Positions 40,940 to 49,383 of a stretch of 64,000 nt of DNA are shown here, in pieces. Position numbers and translations under genes: made by a program. Every line of letters starts with the position of its first letter. The first letter of the stretch is position 1. The notes under the pieces are model-generated. The model was not told the DNA's origin, did not search any database, and saw only the letters and a program-made list of their open reading frames with translations. The stretch spans positions 558,001 to 622,000 of the forward strand of contig NZ_CP109132.1 of NCBI RefSeq assembly GCF_035918015.1. Reading direction: 5' to 3'. This DNA comes from Streptomyces sp. NBC_01754. Its GTDB lineage: Bacteria; Actinomycetota; Actinomycetes; Streptomycetales; Streptomycetaceae.

Positions 40940-42025
40940 TCACACCCCGTGGACGGGCCCGCTCCCGGCGCTCAGGGGCAGCCCGCTGCCGCCCCGGCGT
41001 ACGGCGATGATCTCGGCCATGATCGACAAGGCGGTCTCCTCGGGCCCCCGCCCGCCGAGATCCAGCCCGATCGGTGAGTTGAGCCGGGCGAGTTCCGCGT
41101 CGGTCAGACCCGCGTCCCGGAGGCGCGCGAGCCGGTCCTCGTGCGTGCGCCGACTGCCCATGGCTCCCACGTAACCGGCCCGGCTGCCGAGGGCGAGCGC
41201 GAGGACGGGCACGTCGAACCGGGCGTCATGGGTGAGGACGCAGACCGCCGTCGTCCCGTCCACCCGGTCCTCGTGGGTACGGAACCAGCGGTCGGGCCGG
41301 TCGGTGACGACCTCGTCCGCACCCGGGAAGCGTTCGGGCAGCGCGAAGGCCGGCCTGGCGTCGCAGACCGTGACGCGGTGGCCGAGGGCGGCACCGATAC
41401 CGGCCAGCGGACGGGCGAACTCGGTCGCGCCGAACACCAGCAGACGCGGCCGGGCCGCGAAGGACTGCACCAGCAGTTCCTCGTCCGGAGCGCACTCCGG
41501 TGCTCCGGCGCCGCCGTTCACCAGCCCGCTGACGCCCCGGCCCAGCATCCCCTCGGCCGCGAGGGCCGCCGCCCGGTCCGCCCGCGGGTCCCCGAGGGTG
41601 CCGGTGACTCCGCCGTCCCCGACGGCCAGGCCGCTCCCCCGGCCGACGGAGGTGACCAGGGCGACCGGTACACCCGCGTCCAGGTCGGCGGCGATCCGGC
41701 CGAGCGGCACCGCGGGGCCGATCTCGCGGACCAGCACCTCGATCGTCCCGCCGCAGGTCAGTCCGGCCTCCATGGCGTCACCGTCCTCCACCCCCCAGCG
41801 CCCGACCGCGGGCGTGGAGTCCGCCAGCACCGCCTCGGCCATCGCGCAGACCGCGGCCTCCACACAGCCCCCGGACACGCTCCCGGCGACCCGCCCCTCC
41901 ACGGACACCAGCATGGACGCGCCGGCGCCGTGCGGCGCCGATCCCCAGGTACGCGTCACGGTCGCCATCGCGAAGCGGGTCCCGGAACGCTGCCAGGCGG
42001 CCGCCTGCTGGATGACATGTCTCAT
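40940..42025 (-). CDS. XdhC/CoxI family protein (molybdenum cofactor maturation)
   Basis: A 361-residue XdhC-type protein. The N-terminal XdhC_CoxI domain (about 15-85; TVTRTWGSAPHGAGASMLV, GSVSGGCVEAAV) is followed by a C-terminal Rossmann XdhC_C domain (about 195-345; LLVFGATEFARPLAGIGAALGH, YVGAMGSRRTHEDR). Such proteins bind molybdenum cofactor, sulfurate it and load it into xanthine-dehydrogenase or CO-dehydrogenase-type enzymes. ATG 42025 is favoured because GAGGTG lies 6 nt upstream; a GTG at 42034 is also in frame. No molybdoenzyme subunits are seen nearby, so it probably serves an enzyme encoded elsewhere. Confidence 0.92.
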   Translation of the reverse strand: MRHVIQQAAAWQRSGTRFAMATVTRTWGSAPHGAGASMLVSVEGRVAGSVSGGCVEAAVCAMAEAVLADSTPAVGRWGVEDGDAMEAGLTCGGTIEVLVREIGPAVPLGRIAADLDAGVPVALVTSVGRGSGLAVGDGGVTGTLGDPRADRAAALAAEGMLGRGVSGLVNGGAGAPECAPDEELLVQSFAARPRLLVFGATEFARPLAGIGAALGHRVTVCDARPAFALPERFPGADEVVTDRPDRWFRTHEDRVDGTTAVCVLTHDARFDVPVLALALGSRAGYVGAMGSRRTHEDRLARLRDAGLTDAELARLNSPIGLDLGGRGPEETALSIMAEIIAVRRGGSGLPLSAGSGPVHGV

Positions 42026-42183
42026 TTCGCTCACCTCGGACCAGGGAATCTCGGGCAGCCTCTCGCGGCGGAGGCTTCAGTGTGCGCCACCGCGCGAGGA
42101 GGGCCGGGGCGCCCGGGCCCGTGTCCGCCGGGTGGCCGCTTCCCGCGCTCACCCTCATCGGCTCCCCGTGTCGCGGGAGCCGG

Positions 42184-42207
42184 GTTTCCGGCGTGAAGTA
42201 GGGGTAT
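42184..42207 (+). promoter_or_regulatory. Sigma-B-type promoter upstream of the Rho_N-like small protein
   Basis: GTTT (42184-42187), 14 nt, GGGTAT (42202-42207) exactly fits the Streptomyces general/osmotic stress consensus GNNT-N14-16-GGGTAY. It lies 69 nt before the ATG at 42276. Confidence 0.6.
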
Positions 42208-42275
42208 CCGGGTACACACCGGCGCACAAGGGACAACCGTGCCGCCACGAGCCCGACGAGAGCGAGGAGAGCGTC

Positions 42276-42602
42276 ATGCCGGCAGGATCCAACCGCAAGC
42301 GGGAGCGCCAGTACGAGCACATCAAGGAGAGCTCCGAGGAGCGCGGCACCTCCGAGGGCCGGGCGAAGGAGATCGCCGCGCGCACGGTCAACAAGGAGCG
42401 TGCGCGTTCGGGCGAGTCGAGGACGGCGAGCAGGACGTCGACCCGCGACCCCAAGTCCGCCTCCGAGCGCGGCGGCCAGCGCTCCCACACCGGCGCCAAG
42501 GGCCCGACCCGGGACCAGTTGTACGAGGAAGCGAAGAAGAAGAACGTCGAGGGCCGCTCGACCATGAACAAGGACGAGTTGCGCAAGGCCGTCGGCCGCT
42601 GA
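42276..42602 (+). CDS. Small basic Lys/Arg-rich protein with Rho_N-like C-terminus
   Basis: A 108-residue, highly charged, probably disordered protein (KRERQYEHIKESSEERG, then a Ser/Thr/Arg-rich stretch). It ends in a helical TRDQLYEEAKKKNVEGRST, then MNKDELRKAVGR, that resembles the Rho termination factor N-terminal (SAP-like) nucleic-acid-binding fold. Similar actinobacterial proteins are often labelled plasmid stabilisation protein without evidence. A sigma-B-type promoter precedes it and a hairpin follows the stop. The likely role is a stress-induced nucleic-acid-binding protein; this is inference. Confidence 0.8.
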   Translation: MPAGSNRKRERQYEHIKESSEERGTSEGRAKEIAARTVNKERARSGESRTASRTSTRDPKSASERGGQRSHTGAKGPTRDQLYEEAKKKNVEGRSTMNKDELRKAVGR

Positions 42603-42608
42603 TCCGCC

Positions 42609-42639
42609 CCGCCGGCCGGCCACCTGCCGGCCCCGGCGG
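42609..42639 (+). terminator. Terminator-like hairpin after the Rho_N-like gene
   Basis: CCGCCGGCCGG pairs with CCGGCCCCGGCGG through an 11-bp stem with a 2-nt bulge and 7-nt loop, 6 nt past the stop. Confidence 0.5.
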
Positions 42640-42694
42640 CGGCCTCTTCCACACGGCGCGTGTGCCCGCACCGCCGCCTCGAGAGACGAGTGGC

Positions 42695-44224
42695 ATGACA
42701 CCCGGATACGAACTTCCCGGAACGGACGAGTCCTACTGGATGGCGACGTCCGAGCACCCGGTCTTCCCCGCCCTGGAGGCCGACCGCACGGCGGACGTCG
42801 TGGTCGTCGGCGGCGGTGTGGCGGGGCTGAGCACCGCCTGGGAACTGGCCAGGGCGGGGCGCGGCGTCGTCGTACTGGAGGCTGACCGTGTCGCCGCCGG
42901 GGTGACCGGCCACACGACGGCCAAGCTCACCGCCGCGCACGGCCTGGTGTACGAGCGGCTCCGGCGCACCCGGGGGCCCGAGGGCGCGGCGCGGTACGCG
43001 GCGTCGCAGCAGGCGGCGGTGGAGCGGGCCGAGTCGGTGGCGGCGGAACTCGGTATCGCCTGCGACCTCGAACGCGCGTCGGCCTTCACCTTCACCACGG
43101 ACCCGGGCAGGCGCGCGGAGTTCGAGGCGGAGGCCGAGGCGGCCGCGGCGGCCGGGCTCGACGCCGCGTACGTGCGGGAGACCGAACTCCCCTTCCCCGT
43201 GGCGGCCGCCGTGCGGGTGGACCGGCAGGCGCAGTTCCATCCGCGCCGGTACCTGCTGGGGCTGGCCTCCGACCTGCGCGCCCGCGGCGGGGTCATCCAC
43301 GAGCGGACCCGGGTGACCGGGCTCGGCGAGGGCAGTCCCTGCCGGGTGACCACGGAGTCGGGGCTGACGGTGGCGGCGCGGGACGTCGTCGTCGCCACGC
43401 ACGTCCCCGTCTTCGACCGCGCCCTGCTCTTCGCCCGGATGTCGCCGCGCCGTGAACTCGTCGTGGCGGCGCCGCTCGCGGCCGAGGACGCACCGGAGCA
43501 CATGTACATCACCGACGAGGGCGGGAAGCGTTCGGTGCGTACGGCGCCGCTCGACGGGGACCGGCGGCTGCTCATCGTCACGGGTGAGGACTTCACCCCC
43601 GGCACGGGTGACACCCGCGAGCGGTTCCGGCGGCTGGACGCGTGGATGCGCGATCACTTCCCGGCGGGCCCGACGGCGTACCGCTGGGCGGCCCAGGACA
43701 ACGACGTCAGTGACGGGGTCCCGCTGATCGGGCCGTTCCACCCGGGGGCGCGGCATGTGTACGTGGCGACGGGGTTCGGGGGCTGGGGCATGAGCGGGGG
43801 TGTGATGGCGGGTCAGCTCCTGACGGCGGTGCTCACCGGTGACGCGCCGGCCTGGGCGGGGCTCTACGACCCACGCCGGCTGCGGAGCACGGTCCGTGAG
43901 GGCACGAGACTGCTGGCCCGGCAGGCGGAGGTCGCCCGGCACTTCGTGGGCGACCGCGTCATGGGTTCACGGGCGGACTCCGCCGAGGAGGTCGCCCCCG
44001 GTACGGGTGCGGTCGTACGGGACGGAGCCCGGCACCTGGCCGTCTACCGTGACGCGGAGGGGCGGACGCACAGCCTGTCGGCGCGATGCACCCATCTGGG
44101 GTGTCTCGTCGCCTTCAACCAGGCGGAGACCTCCTGGGAGTGCCCGTGCCACGGCTCGCGGTTCGGTGTGGACGGGCGGGTACTCCAGGGACCCGCCGTC
44201 CGCCCGCTCCCCCCGGCCGAGTAG
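42695..44224 (+). CDS. FAD-dependent oxidoreductase (DAO family) with C-terminal Rieske domain
   Basis: A 509-residue fusion. Residues 35-370 are a D-amino-acid-oxidase/GlpD-like FAD domain (dinucleotide motif VVVGGGVAGLSTAWELA near 36-52; ATGFGGWGMSGGVMAG near 352-367). Residues about 430-509 are a Rieske [2Fe-2S] domain with ligands C465, H467, C483 and H486 and the extra cysteines C470 and C485, which form the bc1-type disulfide. This DAO-Rieske architecture is widespread in Streptomyces and Bacillus (YhfW-like), with unknown substrate. GAGACGAG lies upstream of the ATG. No obvious partner gene is adjacent. Confidence 0.92.
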   Translation: MTPGYELPGTDESYWMATSEHPVFPALEADRTADVVVVGGGVAGLSTAWELARAGRGVVVLEADRVAAGVTGHTTAKLTAAHGLVYERLRRTRGPEGAARYAASQQAAVERAESVAAELGIACDLERASAFTFTTDPGRRAEFEAEAEAAAAAGLDAAYVRETELPFPVAAAVRVDRQAQFHPRRYLLGLASDLRARGGVIHERTRVTGLGEGSPCRVTTESGLTVAARDVVVATHVPVFDRALLFARMSPRRELVVAAPLAAEDAPEHMYITDEGGKRSVRTAPLDGDRRLLIVTGEDFTPGTGDTRERFRRLDAWMRDHFPAGPTAYRWAAQDNDVSDGVPLIGPFHPGARHVYVATGFGGWGMSGGVMAGQLLTAVLTGDAPAWAGLYDPRRLRSTVREGTRLLARQAEVARHFVGDRVMGSRADSAEEVAPGTGAVVRDGARHLAVYRDAEGRTHSLSARCTHLGCLVAFNQAETSWECPCHGSRFGVDGRVLQGPAVRPLPPAE

Positions 44225-44355
44225 GGCGGCTCCCCCGGCGTCCCCCGTGGCCCAGGTGTCCCTCACGTCCCCCCGGGGACCGTGCGTGCGGTGGGTCAGT
44301 ACGATGAACCGCCCCGCGGCGACCCGCGGGGGCACGGCGGCGGGAGGATGCGGAA

Positions 44356-44754
44356 GTGGCGGCAGCGGGCACCAGCGGCGGGCAGCCACGGCGGCGCGCC
44401 CAGGGTGAGCTGGAGGCACAGGTCCTGTCCACCCTCTGCCGCGCCGGGGAGCCGGCGACGGCCGCCTGGGTGCAGGACCGGCTGGTGGGCTCCGTGGCCT
44501 ACACCACCGTGATGACGATCCTGACGCGCCTGCAGGCCAAGGGAGCGGTGGAGCGGCGGCGGCAGGGCCGCTCCTTCCTGTGGACTCCGACGTCCGACGA
44601 GGCGGGGCTGGCCGCGATGCGGATGCGCCGGGTCCTGGACGGGGAGAGCGACCGCGAGGCCGTGCTCGCCAGTTTCCTGACGACGCTGACACCCGGCGAC
44701 GGACGGCTGCTGAGAGACCTGCTGAGCCAGGCGGCCGACGAACCGGAAGCGTAG
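44356..44754 (+). CDS. BlaI/MecI/CopY-family transcriptional repressor
   Basis: A 132-residue winged-helix repressor (Penicillinase_R family): GELEAQVLSTLCRAGEPATAAWVQDRL, VAYTTVMTILTRLQAKGAVERRRQGRSFLWTPT and the C-terminal dimerisation helix SFLTTLTPGDGRLLRDLL. The GTG at 44356 follows GGGAGG. Proteins of this family dimerise on dyad operators and are inactivated by proteolysis or metal. It precedes an M56 metallopeptidase gene by 6 nt, the standard actinobacterial BlaI-M56 pair. Confidence 0.93.
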   Translation: MAAAGTSGGQPRRRAQGELEAQVLSTLCRAGEPATAAWVQDRLVGSVAYTTVMTILTRLQAKGAVERRRQGRSFLWTPTSDEAGLAAMRMRRVLDGESDREAVLASFLTTLTPGDGRLLRDLLSQAADEPEA

Positions 44755-44760
44755 GGGGCC

Positions 44761-45705
44761 ATGGGCGTCTTCGTCTTCCTGCCGCTGGTCCTGCCGCTGA
44801 GCGCCTGGCCGGTGGCCCGGCTCGCGGAGCACCGTCTGCACCCGCGCACCGCGACCTGGCTGCTGTCGGCGGTGGCGGCGGTGCTGGCGCTGTGCAGCAC
44901 GCTGTGCCTGGCCCTGCTGGTGGTGGTCGGTACGGCCCAGCTGCCGGGCAATCCGCTGCCCGACGGGTGGTCGGACCCCCAGGTGCGTGCGGCGGTGCCG
45001 TACAACGAGTTGGCGGGAACCGCGGCGATCCCCCTGCTGGCCGCGGTGGCCGCCGCGTGCTCCGGGGCGGCGTGGCGCCACCACCGGGTACGGCGGGACG
45101 CCGGACAGGCGCTGTCCGGGCTGCGGCCCACCCCGGTCGCGGTGCTGCCCGACGACGTCCCGTACGCCTACGCGCTGCCCGGCGGGCGGGGCCGTGTCGT
45201 CGCCTCGACGGCGCTGCTGGCCTGTCTGGAGCCGGCGGAGCGCCGGGCGCTGTTCGCCCATGAGCGGGCCCATCTGGCGGGCCTCCACCACCGGTTCCTG
45301 CTCACCGTGCAGCTGGCGGCGCGGGCCAATCCGTTCCTGCGCCCGTTGCGGACGGCGGTGGCGTACACCGCGGAACGGTGGGCGGACGAGGACGCGGCCT
45401 CTGCGGTCGGCAGCCGGCGGGTGGTGGCCCGGGCCATCGGCAAGGCGGCGCTGATCTCCCGCGGGTCCCCCACGGCGACACTCGCCCACTTCGCCGCGTC
45501 GGGGCGGGCCCCGGCAGGACCGGTGCCCCGGCGGGTCGCGGCCCTGCTGGGGCCCGCCCCGACGGCCCGGGTGTGGCCGCCCGCCTTCACCGCCGTGGGC
45601 CTGGCCGCCTGGGGGGCCGCGGCCGGGACCACGGTCTCGGCGCTGTCCTCGGCGAACGCGGCGGTCACCCTCTTCTTCGTACTGAAGGCCGCCACACCCC
45701 TCTGA
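44761..45705 (+). CDS. M56-family membrane metallopeptidase (BlaR1-like, no sensor domain)
   Basis: A 314-residue membrane protease. It has about four hydrophobic segments at the N-terminus (LPLVLPLSAWPV, ATWLLSAVAAVLALCSTLCLALLVVV), the zinc-binding HExxH as HERAH (near residue 173; FAHERAHLAGLHH) and the downstream Glu in AYTAERWADEDA. BlaR1/MecR1 have the same protease core but carry an extracellular penicillin-binding sensor, which is absent here. It probably cleaves or inactivates the BlaI-like repressor encoded just upstream in response to an unknown envelope signal. Confidence 0.9.
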   Translation: MGVFVFLPLVLPLSAWPVARLAEHRLHPRTATWLLSAVAAVLALCSTLCLALLVVVGTAQLPGNPLPDGWSDPQVRAAVPYNELAGTAAIPLLAAVAAACSGAAWRHHRVRRDAGQALSGLRPTPVAVLPDDVPYAYALPGGRGRVVASTALLACLEPAERRALFAHERAHLAGLHHRFLLTVQLAARANPFLRPLRTAVAYTAERWADEDAASAVGSRRVVARAIGKAALISRGSPTATLAHFAASGRAPAGPVPRRVAALLGPAPTARVWPPAFTAVGLAAWGAAAGTTVSALSSANAAVTLFFVLKAATPL

Positions 45706-45828
45706 CAGTCGTCGGCACACACTCTCCGACGTGGGCACTTTACGGACCCTTTACCCTTGAGCCTGGACACTTCACGTCCCGGGCCATCGGTCCGCCTGTC
45801 CACGAACCGCGAAGGAGCAGCACCCGCG

Positions 45829-45903
45829 ATGGGTGAACCTGTCAGTACCAGCCGTGTCACGGCCCACCCGCACCTGTCCGGCCGGGCGGGGGTGACACGG
45901 TGA
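45829..45903 (+). CDS. Possible 24-codon leader ORF coupled to the CNNM gene
   Basis: An ATG at 45829 preceded by AAGGAG (11 nt spacing) opens a 24-codon frame whose TGA overlaps the GTG start of the next gene (GTGA, 45900-45903). The encoded peptide (MGEPVSTSRVTAHPHLSGRA...) resembles nothing known. It may be a translational coupling device or a regulatory leader peptide. Confidence 0.35.
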   Translation: MGEPVSTSRVTAHPHLSGRAGVTR

Positions 45904-47228
45904 CGGAAGTGCTCCTGCTGCTGGTCGCGATCGCCCTCACCCTGGCGTGCGCGGTGTTCGTCGCGGCCGAGTTCTCACTGACCACCGTCGAGCGCGGCGC
46001 GCTGGAGCGTGCCGCCGAGGCGGGCGAGCGGGGCGCCGACGGCGCCTTGCTGGCGGTCAAGCGCCTGACCTTCCAGCTCTCCGGCGCCCAGCTGGGCATC
46101 ACGGTGACCTCGCTGGTCATCGGTATGCTCGCCGAACCGTCCCTGGCCGTCCTGCTGCGCGGGCCGCTGGAGGCCGCCGGCCTGCCCGAGGGGGCCGTCC
46201 CCACCGTGGCGACGCTGCTCGGTGTCACCCTCGCCACGGTGGTGCTGATGGTCGTCGGTGAGCTGGTCCCGAAGAACTGGGCGATCTCCAGCCCGCTGGC
46301 CGTGGCCAAGGTGGTGGCCGGACCGCAGCGCGCCTTCACCGCGCTCTTCGCCCCGCTGATCCGGCACCTGAACGACACCGCGAACCGGCTCGTGCGGCGC
46401 TTCGGGCTGAAGCCGCAGGAGGAACTCGCCTCGGCCCGGAGCCCCCAGGAGCTGGTGGCGCTCGCCCGGCGCTCCGCGCTGGAGGGCGCCATGGAGCAGG
46501 ACTCGGCCGAGCTGTTCGTCCGTACACTGCACCTGGGCGAGCTGAGCGCGGAGAACGTGATGACGCCCCGGGTGGACGTACGGGCCCTGGAGGCCCATGC
46601 CACCGTCCAGGACGCCGCCGACCTCACCCTCGCCACCGGGCTGTCCCGTTTCCCGGTCTACCGCGACAGCCTGGACGAGGTCATCGGCACGGTCCACGTA
46701 CGGGACGTCCTCGCGCTCGACGAGCACGCACGGTCCCGCACCCCGGTGACGGCCCTCACCACCCCGCCGCTGCTGGTGCCCGATTCGCTGCCCGTGGACC
46801 GTCTGCTGCGACGGCTGCGGCGGAGCGGAACCATGGCCGTGGTGATCGACGAGTACGGCGGTACGGCGGGCGTCGCCACGGTGGAGGACATCGTGGAGGA
46901 GGTCGTCGGCGAGGTGCGCGACGAGCACGACCCGCACGAGCGCCCCGGCCTGATACCGCTGGACCTCTCTCCGGACGGCCGTGCGGTCTGGGAGGCGGAC
47001 GGCGGAGTCCGGCTGGACCAGCTGGAGGAGATCGGGCTGTCCGCGCCCGACGGACCGTACGAGACGCTGGCCGGGCTGCTCGCGGCCCGCCTGGAGCGCA
47101 TCCCACGCGTCACCGACCGCGTCGAGGCGGACGGCTGGCAGTTCGCCGTGCTGCACGTGGCGCACCACCGGGCCGGCCGCGTCCGGATCACGGCCCCCGT
47201 CCCCGAGACCGCCCTGGAAGCCCGATGA
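45900..47228 (+). CDS. CNNM/CorC-family membrane protein (hemolysin family)
   Basis: A 442-residue protein. The N-terminal CNNM (DUF21) membrane domain has about four transmembrane segments (residues 1-180; VFVAAEFSLTTVERGALER, QLGITVTSLVIGMLAEP, VVGELVPKNWAI). A CBS-domain pair follows (about 205-330; VMTPRVDVRALEA, VVIDEYGGTAGVATVEDIVEEVVGEV), then the C-terminal CorC_HlyC transporter-associated domain (about 345-430). Such proteins take part in Mg2+/Co2+ efflux or homeostasis; 'hemolysin' is a historical name. The GTG start overlaps a short upstream reading frame and the stop overlaps the paralogous next gene. Confidence 0.93.
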   Translation: MTEVLLLLVAIALTLACAVFVAAEFSLTTVERGALERAAEAGERGADGALLAVKRLTFQLSGAQLGITVTSLVIGMLAEPSLAVLLRGPLEAAGLPEGAVPTVATLLGVTLATVVLMVVGELVPKNWAISSPLAVAKVVAGPQRAFTALFAPLIRHLNDTANRLVRRFGLKPQEELASARSPQELVALARRSALEGAMEQDSAELFVRTLHLGELSAENVMTPRVDVRALEAHATVQDAADLTLATGLSRFPVYRDSLDEVIGTVHVRDVLALDEHARSRTPVTALTTPPLLVPDSLPVDRLLRRLRRSGTMAVVIDEYGGTAGVATVEDIVEEVVGEVRDEHDPHERPGLIPLDLSPDGRAVWEADGGVRLDQLEEIGLSAPDGPYETLAGLLAARLERIPRVTDRVEADGWQFAVLHVAHHRAGRVRITAPVPETALEAR

Positions 47229-48256
47229 CCACCGTCCAGCTGCTGATCGGCGCGCTGACGCTGCTCACCAACGCCTTCTTCGTCGGCGCGGAGTTCGCCC
47301 TCATCTCCGTACGGCGCAGCCAGATCGAACCGGCCGCGCTCAAGGGCGACGCCCGTGCCGCCTCCACGCTGTGGGGGCTCGAACACCTCTCCGCGGTGAT
47401 GGCCACGGCCCAGCTCGGCATCACCGTCTCCTCGCTGGCGCTCGGCGCGGTCGCGGAACCGGCCATCGCCCGCCTGTTGGAGCCGCCGTTCGAGGCCGTG
47501 GGGGTGCCCCAGGGCCTGATCCACCCCATCGCGTTCGTGATCGCGCTGACGGCGGCGACGTATCTCCACATGCTCGTCGGGGAGATGGTGCCGAAGAACA
47601 TCGCACTCGCCGCGCCGGCGCGGACGGCGCTGCTGCTGGGGCCGCCGCTGGTCGCCCTGACCCGTGCGATGCGCCCGTTCGTCTTCGGGATCAACGCCTT
47701 CGCCAACGCGATCCTGCGACTGCTGCGGGTGGAGCCGAAGGGCGAGGTCTCCTCCGTCTACACGGACGACGAACTCGTCCGGCTGGTGAAGGACTCCAGC
47801 GAGGCCGGCCTGCTCGACCCCGCCGACGGCGAGCGGCTGCGGGACGCGCTCGCGCTGGGGACGCGGCCCGTCGGCGAGGTGATGGTGCCGCTCGCCAGGA
47901 CCGTCACCGTGGGCCACGACGTCACGCCCCGGCGACTCGAACGCGCCGCCGCGGACAGCGGGTTCTCCCGGCTGCCCGTCACCGGCCCCGGGGACGGGAT
48001 CCTGGGGTATCTGCACATCAAGGACGCGCTGGGGGTCGCGGAGCGCACCGAGCCGTTTCCGTCCGGCGCGCTCCATCCGGTCATCCGGGTGGAGATCGAC
48101 ACCCCGCTGGACGACACCATGACCGCCATGCGGTCCGCGGGCACGCATCTGGCCGCGGTCGCGGGTGACCGGGGCACGGTGATCGGGTTCGTCACCATGG
48201 AGGACGTCCTGGGAGAGCTGGTCGGCCCGTCCGCGGAGGCGACCGCCGGTGGATGA
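47225..48256 (+). CDS. CNNM-family membrane protein, second paralogue without CorC_HlyC domain
   Basis: A 343-residue paralogue of the preceding gene, coupled by an ATGA overlap (47225-47228). The CNNM domain (AEFALISVRRSQIEP, QLGITVSSLALGAVAEP, LVGEMVPKNIALAAP) is followed by a CBS pair (about 200-330; EVMVPLARTVTVG, RGTVIGFVTMEDVLGELVG). The C-terminal CorC_HlyC domain present in its partner is missing. Two adjacent non-identical CNNM proteins are the norm in Streptomyces and probably form a heteromeric cation transporter or exporter. Confidence 0.93.
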   Translation: MTTVQLLIGALTLLTNAFFVGAEFALISVRRSQIEPAALKGDARAASTLWGLEHLSAVMATAQLGITVSSLALGAVAEPAIARLLEPPFEAVGVPQGLIHPIAFVIALTAATYLHMLVGEMVPKNIALAAPARTALLLGPPLVALTRAMRPFVFGINAFANAILRLLRVEPKGEVSSVYTDDELVRLVKDSSEAGLLDPADGERLRDALALGTRPVGEVMVPLARTVTVGHDVTPRRLERAAADSGFSRLPVTGPGDGILGYLHIKDALGVAERTEPFPSGALHPVIRVEIDTPLDDTMTAMRSAGTHLAAVAGDRGTVIGFVTMEDVLGELVGPSAEATAGG

Positions 48257-48313
48257 CCGTCGCCGGTGACGGCGGTGCCGGTCGTGGCTGCGGGCGACAC
48301 GGATCCGGTCCGC

Positions 48314-49225
48314 CTACGCTTCGCGCCGGTGGAGGGAGTCCAGGAGGGCCAGTTCGTCGTCGGAGAGGCGCAGGGCGCCCGCGGCCACGTTGGCGGCGAG
48401 GTGGCGGGGGTCACCGGTTCCGGGAATCGCCAGCACATGCGGTCCGCGGCGCAGCGTCCAGGCCAGGCGTATCTGCGCGGCACTCGCCCCGTGCGCCCGC
48501 GCGACGGCGAGCAGTTCGCCGCTCTCGGCCCCCGTGGTGCCGGCCTCGCCCCCCGCGCCGGCGATCGAGTAGAACGGCACGAACGCGATGCCCTGCTCAC
48601 CGCAGGCGCGCAGGAACGCGTCGTGCTCGGGCCGCACGCCGATGCCGTACATGTTCTGCACGCACACCACCGGCGCGATGGCCTGGGCCTCGGCGAGGTG
48701 GGCCGGGGTGACGTTCGAGAGACCGAGGTGGCGTACGAGCCCGGCTCGGCGCAGCTCGGCCAGCCCGCCGAAGCGTTCGGCGATCGAGCCGGTGCCCACG
48801 ACGCGCAGGTTCACCACGTCGAGGTGGTCCCGGCCCAGCTGGCGCAGGTTCTCCTCGACCTGGCCCCGTAGCTGCTCCGGGGTGGTGGCGTGGGGCGCCC
48901 ACCGGCCCGAGAGGTCCCGGCCGGGTCCGACCTTGGTGGCGACGACGAGGTCGTCCGGGTAGGGGGCCAGCGCCCTGTTGATCAGTTCGTTGGCGGAACG
49001 CAGGGGTGAGAAGTAGAAGGCCGCGGTGTCGATGTGGTTCACACCGAGCTCGACCGCGCGGCGCAGCACGCTGATCGCCGTGGCCCGGTCGCGCGGTACG
49101 GCACCCGCTGTCAGGGCCTCACCGGTCTGCGGCAGGCGCATCGCGCCGAACCCGATCCGGTTGACCGTCAGGTCGCCGAGCGTCCAGCTGCCGGAGTCGG
49201 CCGCGTCGATCGTCTGTGGAGTCAT
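48314..49225 (-). CDS. Aldo/keto reductase family oxidoreductase
   Basis: A 303-residue AKR barrel protein. The catalytic Asp and Tyr (HIDTAAFYFSP) and Lys (VVATKVGPG) are present, but the usual catalytic His after the fourth strand is absent (LDVVNLRVVG instead of LxxxLIHxP), as in pyridoxal-reductase-like (PdxI/YdbC) members. NADPH-binding residues lie in VLAIPGTGDPRHLAANVAA. ATG 49225 opens a 20-residue lead before the first strand. It likely reduces aldehydes or ketones; the substrate is unknown. It converges with the CNNM operon. Confidence 0.9.
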   Translation of the reverse strand: MTPQTIDAADSGSWTLGDLTVNRIGFGAMRLPQTGEALTAGAVPRDRATAISVLRRAVELGVNHIDTAAFYFSPLRSANELINRALAPYPDDLVVATKVGPGRDLSGRWAPHATTPEQLRGQVEENLRQLGRDHLDVVNLRVVGTGSIAERFGGLAELRRAGLVRHLGLSNVTPAHLAEAQAIAPVVCVQNMYGIGVRPEHDAFLRACGEQGIAFVPFYSIAGAGGEAGTTGAESGELLAVARAHGASAAQIRLAWTLRRGPHVLAIPGTGDPRHLAANVAAGALRLSDDELALLDSLHRREA

Positions 49226-49342
49226 GCCGGAGATCGTCCCACCCGCGTGACGCCACCGGTTCCGCCTCGGTGGGCCGGTCCGGCGCACGGCGCCGGCGGG
49301 TGGCGCCGGCGGGCGGCGGGACTGCCCGGCCGGGCGCCCGTG

Positions 49343-49377
49343 CCGGCCCTTCCCGGCTGACCGCCGGGAGGGGCCGG
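49343..49377 (-). terminator. Intrinsic-terminator-like hairpin after the MFS exporter gene
   Basis: A 15-bp stem (CCGGCCCTTCCCGGC with its complement, one G-U pair) and 5-nt loop, 7 nt past the exporter stop. Confidence 0.7.
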
Positions 49378-49383
49378 GAGGCG

